A DNA stretch of 64,000 nt from the NCBI RefSeq assembly GCF_014695575.1, contig NZ_JACJOO010000040.1, positions 1 to 64,000 of the forward strand. The letters are read 5' to 3'. This DNA is from Leptolyngbya sp. FACHB-8 (GTDB lineage: Bacteria; Cyanobacteriota; Cyanobacteriia; Elainellales; Elainellaceae). The translations under genes and the position numbers were made by a program. Below the pieces are notes generated by a model that saw nothing but the letters and a program-made list of their open reading frames with translations, was not told the origin of the DNA and ran no database searches. Shown here one piece after another: positions 51,229-59,609 of this stretch (positions within the stretch are counted from its first letter, which is position 1; the number at the start of each line of letters is the position of its first letter).

Positions 51229-52155
51229 ATGCGCCGAATTACATGGATTACCTTACTAGCTTTACTGACGTTTGGGACAACGTCTTGTGGAGGAGACTCT
51301 GAGCCTGTTGCCCAAAGCCCATCGCCAGATGTCGCAATTGCACCGGCTAATGTGCCTGCCTCACCAGCCGCGGGCCAAACAACGCCGCCGCCACCCGGAG
51401 GGGCAAGCCCTGCTGCTGCTAACGGGCAGTCGATCCCCGTGCCACCGCCACCTGGTACCCTACCCTCAGAATTGATTGAATCGACCAACCCTAACCAACG
51501 GTTACAGCAGATTCAATCAAACCGAGCCGACCCCTTCCGCTCGGTGACGGTACAAGCTCGGGTGCAGCCTATTGAGCAACCTGGAGGTGGCGGTAGGAGT
51601 GGGGGCGGCAATAGTGCGCCTGCTCCTCTGAGTAGCAATAATGCGCCTGCCCCTCTAACTCGCCAAGCGCCTCAGAGGGCTTCAGGAGGAACTCCAACTC
51701 CAGGACGTGCTGCTCAGCCTGGATCTCGTTCCTTAGACCGTCGCCAGTTGGCTCCTATCCCTGATCTGGTTGGCAGCAATGGATCATCGGGTCGCAACTC
51801 TGCGGGCTCAAGCTCAGGTTCGGGTTCGTTACGAGCCGCCCCTAACTTGCCACCGCCACCCCCTCAGCCGACGTTGGCTCGGGCTGTACAGGTGCTTGGG
51901 GTTGTGCAGGTTGGGAATGTTCCCCACGCTATTGTGCAAGCTCCCAACGAGCCGACCAGCCGCTATGTACGGGTAGGCCAACGCCTTTCTAATGGCGAGG
52001 TTCTGGTGAAACGGATTGAGATGGGGACAGAACCCATTGTTGTATTGGAGCAGGTTGGTGTAGAGGTTCGAACTGCTGTAGGAGGCGGTGCGGCGCCTGC
52101 AGCTGGTGCAAATACAACCGCTTCACTACCATTGCCTTCAGTACCTATCAACTAG
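51229..52155 (+). CDS. Proline/glycine-rich lipoprotein with a C-terminal PilP-like domain
   Basis: The product is 308 aa from ATG 51229, with GAGGGG just upstream. A lipoprotein signal (MRRITWITLLALLTFGTTSC) gives a lipidated Cys20. Residues 25-220 are low-complexity, rich in Pro, Gly, Ser and Ala. The C-terminal 80 residues (ARAVQVLGVVQVGNVPHAIVQ, then SRYVRVGQRLSNGEVLVKRIEM) form a small beta domain resembling those of PilP and related secretin-associated lipoproteins. A link to type IV pili is therefore possible but not shown. Confidence 0.72.
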   Translation: MRRITWITLLALLTFGTTSCGGDSEPVAQSPSPDVAIAPANVPASPAAGQTTPPPPGGASPAAANGQSIPVPPPPGTLPSELIESTNPNQRLQQIQSNRADPFRSVTVQARVQPIEQPGGGGRSGGGNSAPAPLSSNNAPAPLTRQAPQRASGGTPTPGRAAQPGSRSLDRRQLAPIPDLVGSNGSSGRNSAGSSSGSGSLRAAPNLPPPPPQPTLARAVQVLGVVQVGNVPHAIVQAPNEPTSRYVRVGQRLSNGEVLVKRIEMGTEPIVVLEQVGVEVRTAVGGGAAPAAGANTTASLPLPSVPIN

Positions 52156-52284
52156 GGCTTGCTTTAAAGGTTGTTTTGAGTGCGCTTTACGTACGAGAAA
52201 AACCTTCCAGGTAGCCTTAAAACACATCCTCAAATTGTTGATTTGTAAAAGAAGCGGGTGGAGCTGTCTCTGCCTGCTTTTTTT

Positions 52285-52393
52285 ATTACAGCGCTTTTCA
52301 AGCGCTTAAAACTTAGTTGTTTTTGTGAGAGCCGCGCGGAGCGCGGCTCTCACAAAAACAACCGTGGCTGATTCAAGCGCAAAGCGCTGTAAT
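52285..52393. repeat. Family A palindromic element, copy 2 (109 bp, inverted)
   Basis: Perfect 13-bp ends ATTACAGCGCTTT and AAAGCGCTGTAAT frame a hairpin with TTGTTTTTGTGAGAGCCGCG and its complement. It is the reverse orientation of the 59426 copy and exactly the same length. Confidence 0.88.
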
Positions 52394-52442
52394 CGGCTAC
52401 CGATCTGTCAAATCGGTGTAGTGAAATCAGCACTTCTTTTTT

Positions 52443-52497
52443 GGCATGAAGTTCCGAAACAACCCACCAAAGGTGGGCTGTTTCGGAACTTCATGCC
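52443..52497. repeat. Hairpin, 26-bp arms with one mismatch, loop AAA
   Basis: Arms 52443-52468 and 52472-52497 begin GGCATGAAGTTCCGAAAC. It lies 50 bp after the family A element. Confidence 0.85.
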
Positions 52498-52767
52498 TGG
52501 GAGCCTGCACCCGTAGGACTCGAGCTACCAGGCTTGAAACTCAGAGCTGCTGTAATGAAATACTCGTACTCGACGGCTATTCTGTTGCAAAATGCTCATC
52601 TCACAAAGTTGATTTGTGCGAATTCAACCAGACTGGATATTAGGTCGAAGACTCCACAAAGAAATTGACAGATTAGAAGAGTTGAAGCTTTGTGTCAACG
52701 AGAAACACTGTTTGGCTGTTTCTTTTAGATTGAGAGGACATCTCTTTTGTCCCCAGGATGGGCACTT

Positions 52768-53403
52768 ATGACTGCTGCTTCTGAACGCTTGTTTCAACCG
52801 TCTATCCCGTATCCTGCTTTTGTTCCCCATGCGGCTCAAGATACCGAAACTCTACAGCAATTCGGTTTTCTACCTGGATTGAAAGAATTACTGATAGTAC
52901 GTCAGGTTCATGCGCTAGAGCACGCTACAGTCTGGATGCTTGAAGAAATGGCTCAGACGCCTCAATCGAAACGGCGGGTTGAGCAGGTAAGTGGTATGTC
53001 AGGCGATCGCGGTTTCCATCTCTATGGCCCCGTCGATGTGGCTGAACTCCGGCAGGCAGTGCTACGGGCACAACAGCGTCTGGTGAGTGGAGATTGGCAA
53101 CTGGCTGTTCATCCCCGATGTGGGACAAATCTTTCTGTGACAATGCTGCTAACCCTGGGATTGGGAGCTGGCATCAACCTGTTCCTGCCCAAAGACCCAA
53201 TTGGTCAGGTTCTGGGGTTTGGCATGGCGGCGATCGCGGCTTCCAGCCTTGCTCCAGATGCCGGAAAGCTAGCTCAGCAGTTTGTGACCACGGCTATTCC
53301 CTTCAATTTGATGGTGGATGAAATTGTGGCCGAGAGCGATCGCTGGGGCCAACCTGTCCATTTTGTGCGAGTCCATTGGGTTGATGTGGAGCGGGTGCTG
53401 TAG
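52768..53403 (+). CDS. DUF6391 family protein
   Basis: The product is 211 aa from ATG 52768, with AGGATGGG about 5 nt upstream. A TTG at 52747 is less likely. The N-terminal soluble part contains VRQVHALEHATVWML and DRGFHLYGPVDV. Two or more hydrophobic segments follow (about 120-165), then a C-terminal VHFVRVHWVDVERVL. This matches the cyanobacterial DUF6391 family as I know it. The HALEHA histidine cluster could bind metal. Function is unknown. The next gene follows 60 bp downstream. Confidence 0.78.
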   Translation: MTAASERLFQPSIPYPAFVPHAAQDTETLQQFGFLPGLKELLIVRQVHALEHATVWMLEEMAQTPQSKRRVEQVSGMSGDRGFHLYGPVDVAELRQAVLRAQQRLVSGDWQLAVHPRCGTNLSVTMLLTLGLGAGINLFLPKDPIGQVLGFGMAAIAASSLAPDAGKLAQQFVTTAIPFNLMVDEIVAESDRWGQPVHFVRVHWVDVERVL

Positions 53404-53463
53404 TGCTAATCCAATTGTTTTAGCAGACATGCTAGATTGACCTTGCCGTGCCGACATCAAGTC

Positions 53464-54702
53464 ATGACTGCCCCTCTACAACTGGATTTTGTTCGTTCCC
53501 ACTTCCCATCTTTGGCAGGGGATTGGATATTCTTTGACAACGCCGGTGGTTCCCAAACTTTGCAGGGAGTCGTCGATCGCTTAAGTGAATACCTGCTGAC
53601 TTCGAATGTGCAGTTGGGTGCCTCCTATGCTGTCTCGCAACAAGCAACGGAACGGGTTGCTAAGGCCGCTCAGGGGATCGCGACCCTGGTAAATGCTACC
53701 CATCCCAGCGAAGTGGTGATGGGTAGTTCCACTAGCTTGTTGCTGCGAATTCTTTCCCTGAGCTTAGGGCATACCTTTGAGCCGGGGGATGAGGTGGTTG
53801 TCACCAACTGCGACCATGAAGCCAATATTGGTTGTTGGTTGGATTTACAGAAACGGGGTGTCAAAATTAACGTTTGGAAGATTCGCCCGGATACGCTGCA
53901 ATTTGACCTGGCGGATCTAGAAGCCTTAATGACGCCTCGTACCCGTCTGGTCGCGGTTACTCATGCATCGAATATTTTGGGAACGCTGAATCCAGTGCGG
54001 GCGATCGCTGACCTGGTTCATGCCCACGGAGCGCTAATTTGCGTTGATGGTGTGGCCTATGCCCCTCACCGCCTAGTGGATGTACAGGCGCTTGATGTAG
54101 ATTTCTACGTCTTTAGCTTTTACAAAGTCTATGGGCCTCACTATGCCGTGATGTATGGCAAGCGAGAACACCTGGTGAAGATGCCCGGCATCAACCATTT
54201 CTTTATTGATGGTGAACAGACGCCCTACAAGTTTCAACCAGGAAATGTGAATTTTGAGCTGAGCTACAGTATGCTTGGCCTTTGCGATTACCTGAGTGCT
54301 GTGGCCCAGCACCACGAAGGCGATAAAGCAGCTTCTGATTTGCGCACGCAGATGGTGCAGGCGTTTGAGCGAATTGCTCAGTATGAAGAGGTGTTGGGCG
54401 ATCGCCTCCTCAGCTATCTGGCTCAAAAGCCGCATGTTCGTATCATCGGCCATCCTACCGCTAACCGTGAACTGCGCGTTCCCACGATTTCCTTTGTGGT
54501 GGATGGCGTAGACAGCAGCACTATTCCTTCTCAAGTCGATCCCCATCACATTGGCATTCGCTACGGCGATTTTTATGCTCGCCGCCTCATGGATGATTTG
54601 GGATTTACGGCCCAGAATGGCGTGGTGCGGGTCAGCATGGTGCATTACAACACTCTGGAAGAAGTAGATCGGTTGATTGAGGTGTTTGAAACGGTTTTGT
54701 AG
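53464..54702 (+). CDS. Cysteine desulfurase-like class V aminotransferase
   Basis: The product is 412 aa from ATG 53464 (MTAPLQLDFVRSHFPSLAG). FDNAGGSQ near the N-terminus and the PLP lysine in SFYKVYGPHYAVMYGK place it in the cysteine desulfurase-like subgroup (VC1184 type, TIGR01976 from memory). The catalytic cysteine loop of true IscS/SufS proteins is not evident. It may therefore be a desulfurase with a different loop or a lyase on another amino acid. It lies 60 bp after the DUF6391 gene on the same strand. Confidence 0.85.
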   Translation: MTAPLQLDFVRSHFPSLAGDWIFFDNAGGSQTLQGVVDRLSEYLLTSNVQLGASYAVSQQATERVAKAAQGIATLVNATHPSEVVMGSSTSLLLRILSLSLGHTFEPGDEVVVTNCDHEANIGCWLDLQKRGVKINVWKIRPDTLQFDLADLEALMTPRTRLVAVTHASNILGTLNPVRAIADLVHAHGALICVDGVAYAPHRLVDVQALDVDFYVFSFYKVYGPHYAVMYGKREHLVKMPGINHFFIDGEQTPYKFQPGNVNFELSYSMLGLCDYLSAVAQHHEGDKAASDLRTQMVQAFERIAQYEEVLGDRLLSYLAQKPHVRIIGHPTANRELRVPTISFVVDGVDSSTIPSQVDPHHIGIRYGDFYARRLMDDLGFTAQNGVVRVSMVHYNTLEEVDRLIEVFETVL

Positions 54703-54789
54703 AAGATGTGGTGGTAAACGCCTCACCCATTCCTGTTTTAGTCTTTTCCTCCCGGTTACCTCTACTTCTGCTCGCTTGCCTGAATTTCT

Positions 54790-55515
54790 ATGAAACCTTA
54801 TCAATCGATTCCTATTACTGAATGTGGCGAACCCCTGGTGCCCATTCTCCCTGATCGCTTTGTCATACCGGACAAGCATCCCTATGCAGCTGTGGGGGCA
54901 CCCTATGGGGAGCGATCGCCCTATTCCTTACGCCAAGGCGTGCTCACACGACTGTTGCAGGCACAGGAGATGCTGCAAGGAATGAAGCCGGGATGGCGCA
55001 TTCTTATTTTTGATGCCTACCGCCCCATTGCTGTTCAGCAGTACATGGTGGATTACACGTTTGCAGACTTACTCCGCTCCCAGAACCTCACCCCGGATAC
55101 CCTCACCGAAGCTCAGCAGCAGGCGTTCTGGGAGCAAGTACATCAATTTTGGGCAGTTCCTAGTCTGAACCCAGCGACACCACCGCCTCATAGTACCGGG
55201 GCTGCGATCGACGTCACTCTAGCGGACGAGAATGGCACTGAAATAGATATGGGCTCCCCCATTGACGAGATGTCACCGCGTTCTTATCCAGATCACTTTG
55301 CAGGCGTGGCAGATCCAAATAGCCCGGAATACGATGCTCAAGGGGCCCAGTATCATCAATATCGCCAATGGTTGTGCAAGGTGATGGTTGAGGCGGGTTT
55401 CTGCTCCCATCCCCATGAGTGGTGGCATTTTTCCTATGGAGATCAATTCTGGGTTTGGCAGCAACAACAGGCCGGGATAGACATTTCAGCAGCGCTGTAT
55501 GGAGCTGTTACTTGA
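54790..55515 (+). CDS. VanX/DdpX-like D-alanyl-D-alanine dipeptidase (peptidase M15D)
   Basis: The 241-residue zinc peptidase carries the metal and catalytic motifs PHSTGAAIDVTL (SxHxxGxAxD pattern) and EWWHF. VanX-type enzymes cut free D-Ala-D-Ala. Outside vancomycin-resistance clusters they recycle peptidoglycan pieces. No van genes are nearby and no signal peptide is seen, which suggests a cytoplasmic recycling role. It follows the desulfurase-like gene by 87 bp on the same strand. Confidence 0.88.
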   Translation: MKPYQSIPITECGEPLVPILPDRFVIPDKHPYAAVGAPYGERSPYSLRQGVLTRLLQAQEMLQGMKPGWRILIFDAYRPIAVQQYMVDYTFADLLRSQNLTPDTLTEAQQQAFWEQVHQFWAVPSLNPATPPPHSTGAAIDVTLADENGTEIDMGSPIDEMSPRSYPDHFAGVADPNSPEYDAQGAQYHQYRQWLCKVMVEAGFCSHPHEWWHFSYGDQFWVWQQQQAGIDISAALYGAVT

Positions 55516-56007
55516 TCAGCAGGGCTTGCACAGGATACAGATGATAGCTTGTGCCACTGGGCTTCGGGGTTAATCTGGCCTATTAGGCCGCGAAGTACTT
55601 CCGTAAAGATGTTTCGCAACTCAAGATGTTTTAACCTCAGTTCGGGATAATCTGACGTGCCCGTTTTCGAGTGCTGCGCAACGCGCGGTACTCGAAAACG
55701 CCCATAACCCGAACTCAGGTTTTTCACTTCAGTTCGGGTTGTGGATTATCCAAGAAAATACGTGTACAAAATCTTGATGGCTTAAATTCCTATGTAAATG
55801 TATGGTTGCTGCTTTAATAAAAAGGCTCTCAGATGTGCGAAGTTTTTCGGATCAGTGTGTGGTTGACTCGAATGCCTTCGGTGATTTTCAGGAAATTGAT
55901 TTAAGGCATTAGAGAATCAGCGATTACCTCGGTAATCGTTGGGGTGACAGGGGGCGATCGCCTTTCCTTTACTGGAGGCGTAATACTCTTTCACCGGAGG
56001 AACCGCT
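55516..56007. other. Gap with a family D element and a solo end
   Basis: It contains the 87-bp family D copy (55634-55720) and, just after it, ACTTCAGTTCGGGTT (about 55726-55740), which looks like an extra family D end. The rest is the leader of the CAP gene. Confidence 0.6.
55634..55720. repeat. Family D element, 87-bp form
   Basis: The ends ACCTCAGTTCGGGATAA and ATAACCCGAACTCAGGT are near-perfect inverted repeats. One hairpin with CGTTTTCGAGTGCTGCGC arms lies inside. Flanking TTTT on both sides may be what remains of a target duplication. Confidence 0.82.
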
Positions 56008-56775
56008 ATGGCAATCGACACCGTTGGCAACACGATGGCGCAGTCACGCCGTCTAACGGTTGGGCAAACCGCCACCGCTGTGAATGAGTGGGTCGGCTCA
56101 ACAGATACCAACGATTATTACCGGATGAGCTTTAATAGCCGAAGCCGCTTAACGGTTGGCCTCCGGGCATCCGGGGCAGGGGCTTTAGTGCAGGTCATCC
56201 GAGACGGCAATGGCAATGGTCGTCTAGATGCTGGGGAAATCGTGCGGCAGGCGCGATCGCTCAACAACACGGCTACAAATTTCCCAGTGGTTGTGTCAGC
56301 AGGTACCTACTTTCTGCGGGTAGTACGGTCCAACGGTGATTCCAGCTATCGTCTGACCACCCGTGCTATGAGTACTTTTTTGAGCGAAGTGCTGAATTTG
56401 ACGAATCAGTTTCGCCAACAGAATGGCTTACCAGCACTGACCTACAATGCTCGTCTGGGTTCTGCCGCCCAGGGGCACAGCCAAAAAATGGCGCTGCAAG
56501 ACTTTTTTAACCATGTAGGGTTAGACGGTTCAGAACCAGAGGATCGTGTGAGTGCAACAGGTTATCAATGGTCGGCGGTGGCTGAAAATATAGCTGCTGG
56601 ACAACGCACGCCACAAGACGTGGTCCAGGGATGGATTGGTAGCGATGGGCATCGGGCTAATATGCTTGATCCCAATGTCACCGAGATCGGTTTGGGGTAT
56701 TACTTCCTGGCCAACGATACTGGTAGCGTCAACCCCAATACCTACTGGACTCAGGTATTTGCTAGGCCGAGCTAA
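56008..56775 (+). CDS. CAP-domain protein with N-terminal PPC-like domain
   Basis: The product has 255 aa, and GGAGGAACCGCT stands directly before the ATG. Residues about 15-120 resemble a bacterial pre-peptidase C-terminal (PPC) beta-sandwich (NEWVGSTDTNDYYRMSF, then GTYFLRVVRSNGDSSYRLTT). Residues about 128-253 are a CAP/SCP domain (HSQKMALQDFFNHVG, VAENIAAG, GHRANML). The CAP histidines are present. No classical signal peptide is visible, so export may use another route, such as type I secretion. Function is unknown, and binding or hydrolysis of lipids or wall components is typical of relatives. Confidence 0.85.
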   Translation: MAIDTVGNTMAQSRRLTVGQTATAVNEWVGSTDTNDYYRMSFNSRSRLTVGLRASGAGALVQVIRDGNGNGRLDAGEIVRQARSLNNTATNFPVVVSAGTYFLRVVRSNGDSSYRLTTRAMSTFLSEVLNLTNQFRQQNGLPALTYNARLGSAAQGHSQKMALQDFFNHVGLDGSEPEDRVSATGYQWSAVAENIAAGQRTPQDVVQGWIGSDGHRANMLDPNVTEIGLGYYFLANDTGSVNPNTYWTQVFARPS

Positions 56776-56790
56776 AAGCTAATCCTGTCT

Positions 56791-56833
56791 ATCGAGCGGT
56801 CACTGTACTTCCGGAGCATGGCTACCGCTCGAT
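56791..56833. terminator. Hairpin after the CAP gene
   Basis: ATCGAGCGGT pairs with ACCGCTCGAT around a long loop, about 15 bp past the stop. It lacks a T-run. Confidence 0.45.
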
Positions 56834-56852
56834 GAGATTTCTGAGTTTCACA

Positions 56853-56899
56853 GGTATTTTTTGAGAAGCTGCACGGAGCACAGCTTTTCAAGAAATACC
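56853..56899. repeat. Hairpin, 19-bp arms with two mismatches
   Basis: GGTATTTTTTGAGAAGCTG pairs with CAGCTTTTCAAGAAATACC. The inner sequence recalls the hairpin at 36152-36208. Confidence 0.7.
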
Positions 56900-57035
56900 A
56901 TCTGTTTCTGCGCGCATGCGCTCTATCAGTCCGACGTTCAGGGATAGATCTGGCCTCCGGAAATACGTTAATCTGAACGGCAGAAGCTCTTTGAACGGTT
57001 TCTAGACGCTGCTTTCATAACTGTTTTTTGAATCT

Positions 57036-58016
57036 ATGACCGTTTCTACCCCTCCCCTCGATAAATCTGCTAATAGCCTTTCATCTCGACTGGCAACGCG
57101 CCTGGTCAATGGTCTGTTGGCGATCAAACCTCTGGCTAATTTGGCTAAAAATCGGGCTCGCGAGATGATGATTCAGCGAGCTGAAAGTATCGGTGTGTAT
57201 TGGCGGGATGAGGTTGCTCGGCTGCGATCGCGCGACGAAAAAGCCGAGTTTTCTTCTGCCTGGGAGTCAGAACTGGCTCAGGTTACGAACCCCAAGTTGG
57301 TTTACCCCGACTATTACCTCACGTCCTTCCATGCCTACGAAGAGGGCAATATGGGGTGGGAACCGGCGATGGAGGTTGAAGTAGCAGCCCATGCCGTCCA
57401 CGCTCGCATCTGGGAGGATGCGGGAGCTCAGGGCGATCCGCGCTTGCGTCAGAGTTATCACGACGTGCTGAAACAGCAGATCACCACCGTTCCCCAGGAT
57501 ATTTTGGATATAGGTTGCAGTGTGGGGATGAGCAGTTTTGCCCTACAAGACGAGTTTCCGGGGGCGCGGGTAACAGGCTTGGATTTGTCGCCATACTTTT
57601 TGGCGATCGCCAACTACCGCTCTCGCCAACGTACGACTGAGGGGCATGCACCTGTTACCTGGCTTCATGCGGCGGCAGAAGCGACAGGTTTACCTGATGC
57701 CAGTTTTGATCTCGTATCGGCCCATCTCGTGTTCCATGAGTTGCCCCAGTCAGCAGCCCGTGCCATCCTACAGGAAGCCCGTCGGCTGCTGCGGCCCGGT
57801 GGCACCCTGGCCATTATGGACATGAATCCGCACTCAGAGATTTATGCGAAGTTGCCGCCCTATATTCTGACCTTGCTGAAGAGCACCGAACCGTATCTGG
57901 ATGATTACTTTGCGTTGGATCTATCCAAAGCGTTTGCGGAAGCTGGCTTTACAGAACCTACTATTACTCGCAATAGCCCCCGGCATCGGACCGTTGTTGC
58001 TCAGGTGAAAGCCTAA
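57036..58016 (+). CDS. Class I SAM-dependent methyltransferase
   Basis: The 326-residue protein has motif I ILDIGCSVGMSSFALQ (about residues 152-167), GLDLSPYFLAIANYR (motif II region) and a post-motif VSAHLVFHELP. The N-terminal 140 residues are a family-specific helical part. The type of chemistry resembles quinone or sterol C-methyltransferases, but the substrate is unknown. It is monocistronic, followed by a hairpin. Confidence 0.85.
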   Translation: MTVSTPPLDKSANSLSSRLATRLVNGLLAIKPLANLAKNRAREMMIQRAESIGVYWRDEVARLRSRDEKAEFSSAWESELAQVTNPKLVYPDYYLTSFHAYEEGNMGWEPAMEVEVAAHAVHARIWEDAGAQGDPRLRQSYHDVLKQQITTVPQDILDIGCSVGMSSFALQDEFPGARVTGLDLSPYFLAIANYRSRQRTTEGHAPVTWLHAAAEATGLPDASFDLVSAHLVFHELPQSAARAILQEARRLLRPGGTLAIMDMNPHSEIYAKLPPYILTLLKSTEPYLDDYFALDLSKAFAEAGFTEPTITRNSPRHRTVVAQVKA

Positions 58017-58020
58017 TCTT

Positions 58021-58055
58021 TGAAGGAGCGGCTGGCTCAGCCAACCGCTCCTTCA
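58021..58055 (+). terminator. Hairpin terminator after the methyltransferase
   Basis: TGAAGGAGCGGCTGGCT pairs with AGCCAACCGCTCCTTCA (one wobble) and begins 4 bp past the stop. There is no T-run. Confidence 0.65.
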
Positions 58056-58118
58056 TCCTAAGGATCACAAATAAAACAACCTGCAATTTTTGTATTGCGA
58101 TTGGCGGCAGTACCCGAT

Positions 58119-59093
58119 CTAAGGGGTCGCAGTGCCTCGTGACTGTACAGGTTCCACGTTAGGAGCACCCATTTCAGGGCCATATCCAGGCCGAAACAGC
58201 GTACCACCGAGAGCGACTGAAGCGGCTACGAGCAATCCCGCGAGGATGTAGGAACGGGTGCGCAGTTTAGCGATTTCAGTGTCGCGGAATTTTATTTGAG
58301 CGATCGCCCGATTGTACTCTTCCAGCGTAATAGCCGGTAGTGGAAGAGGAGGTGTGGGTTCCACAGACATAAGAGCCTGGCGGCCCGGTGGGGAAATAGC
58401 AGGGAGGCTCTCCGTCAAATCCTGTCTGTCGCTGGGGAGGGACGCAGCGGACATATCCCCGGTTTCCTGCACCTGATGGTTGATAGATCCGGCAATAGCG
58501 GGGATGCTGATAGCTTCCGCCGCTGGACTGTCGATAGGTGGGGCAATAGTAGGGATGTCCCCAGCCTCTAAGCCCTGATGGTCGATAGGTGGGGCAATAG
58601 GAGACCCTTCCCCTGGAATAGTAACGGCTTCAACCGCATCGGGTAGAGGCGGGGGAGACGCGACGGGCGGGGCGATCGCCCCAGCAGGATTGGAATGGTC
58701 AAGGGCTGGTTGAGTATTGGGATCCGGTTCAGGTGCAGGTTGGGGAACTGGCTTGGGTTCGTCCTGAAACAGAACTTTGGAATAGAGCCATTTAGCGAGA
58801 AGTTCTGGACAATTTTTCTTAATCCACCGAAGCGCCAGCATCCGGAAGAGGGGTTTTGAAACTCGGGCTACCCGCACCGTTGCGCCCCGCAAGAACGGTG
58901 GATTGAGCTTTTTGTCAATTAGTCGGACAGAACCAATATCGTACATGCAATCCACAATCAAGCCGAGGGTAGTCTCCTCCTGCCGCAGCATGTTATCGAC
59001 CAACAGCACAACCTCTTGCATCCGTTCAGATTCGAGCTGCAATTGCTGGGTTGTTATGAGAGATGTGGATGGGTTGGAAGACGATTCTGGCAT
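58119..59093 (-). CDS. Membrane-anchored protein with Pro-rich repeats, unknown function
   Basis: The product is 324 aa from ATG 59093, with GGAG 4 nt upstream. A TTG one codon earlier is an alternative. The N-terminal 115 residues are a conserved-looking helical part (LVDNMLRQEETTLGLIVDCMYDIGSVRLIDKK). Residues about 120-250 are Pro/Ala/Asp-rich, with imperfect repeats of the type IAPPIDHQGLEAGDIPT. A charged helix and one membrane segment (near 285-305) follow. No known domain was recognised. The repeats are visible at DNA level and suggest recent tandem expansion. Confidence 0.68.
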   Translation of the reverse strand: MPESSSNPSTSLITTQQLQLESERMQEVVLLVDNMLRQEETTLGLIVDCMYDIGSVRLIDKKLNPPFLRGATVRVARVSKPLFRMLALRWIKKNCPELLAKWLYSKVLFQDEPKPVPQPAPEPDPNTQPALDHSNPAGAIAPPVASPPPLPDAVEAVTIPGEGSPIAPPIDHQGLEAGDIPTIAPPIDSPAAEAISIPAIAGSINHQVQETGDMSAASLPSDRQDLTESLPAISPPGRQALMSVEPTPPLPLPAITLEEYNRAIAQIKFRDTEIAKLRTRSYILAGLLVAASVALGGTLFRPGYGPEMGAPNVEPVQSRGTATP

Positions 59094-59192
59094 CAATCTC
59101 CGGGAAGGCTCATCACTAAACCATCATAGAGCCTAAGTCTAGAGTATCTAATTCATGAAGTTGTGCCCACTTCCGGAAGTCTTGATTCCTCC

Positions 59193-59330
59193 TATGGCTA
59201 ACCTGAGGTCGGGTTAAGGGCGTTTTCGAGTGCCGCGCGTTACGCGGCACTCGAAAACGCTCATTTTGGCGTGCGCAAAGCGCACGCCAAAATGAGCACT
59301 TCAGCTTATCCCGAACTGAGGTTATGGCTA
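59193..59330. repeat. Family D element (122 bp) with 8-bp target duplication
   Basis: The element spans 59201-59322, with ends ACCTGAGGTCGGG and CCCGAACTGAGGT. It lies between direct repeats TATGGCTA (59193-59200 and 59323-59330). Two hairpins lie inside, with arms starting CGTTTTCGAGTGCCGCG and CTCATTTTGGCGTGCG. Confidence 0.9.
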
Positions 59331-59341
59331 GTGTCGAGTTG

Positions 59342-59400
59342 GTTATGGGCATCAGGAGTGAGTGGGAGCAGTACTTCTACTTACTCCTGATACCCATAAC
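59342..59400. repeat. Hairpin, 22-bp arms with two mismatches
   Basis: GTTATGGGCATCAGGAGTGAGT pairs with the segment 59379-59400. The outer word CCCATAAC is repeated again just after it. Confidence 0.75.
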
Positions 59401-59425
59401 GATGCCCATAACAATGTCTGGGAGT

Positions 59426-59534
59426 ATTACAGCGCTTTGCGCTTGAATCAGCCACAGTTATTTTTGTGAGAGCCGCACTCCGCGCGACTCTCACAAAAAT
59501 AACCAGATTTTAAGCGCTTGCAAAGCGTTGTAAT
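59426..59534. repeat. Family A palindromic element, copy 3 (109 bp)
   Basis: ATTACAGCGCTTTGCGCTTG at the left and CAAAGCGTTGTAAT at the right. The hairpin is GTTATTTTTGTGAGAG against CTCTCACAAAAATAAC. One pair differs from the 52285 copy in a compensated way (G-C there, A-T here). Confidence 0.88.
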
Positions 59535-59609
59535 TCGACATAACGAGAGACGTCATCTGCTTGAACGCGCAGTATTCTAGGCGTAAAGCTGAGTTTTAAT
59601 ATCTTCTTT

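Larger units (their letters stand above)
52156..52767. other. Gap with a family A element and a long hairpin
   Basis: It holds the family A copy (52285-52393) and the 26-bp-arm hairpin (52443-52497). No gene was accepted. Confidence 0.6.
59094..59609. other. Gap composed mainly of three palindromic elements
   Basis: A family D element (59201-59322), a hairpin (59342-59400) and a family A element (59426-59534) lie one after another. No gene was seen. Confidence 0.65.
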
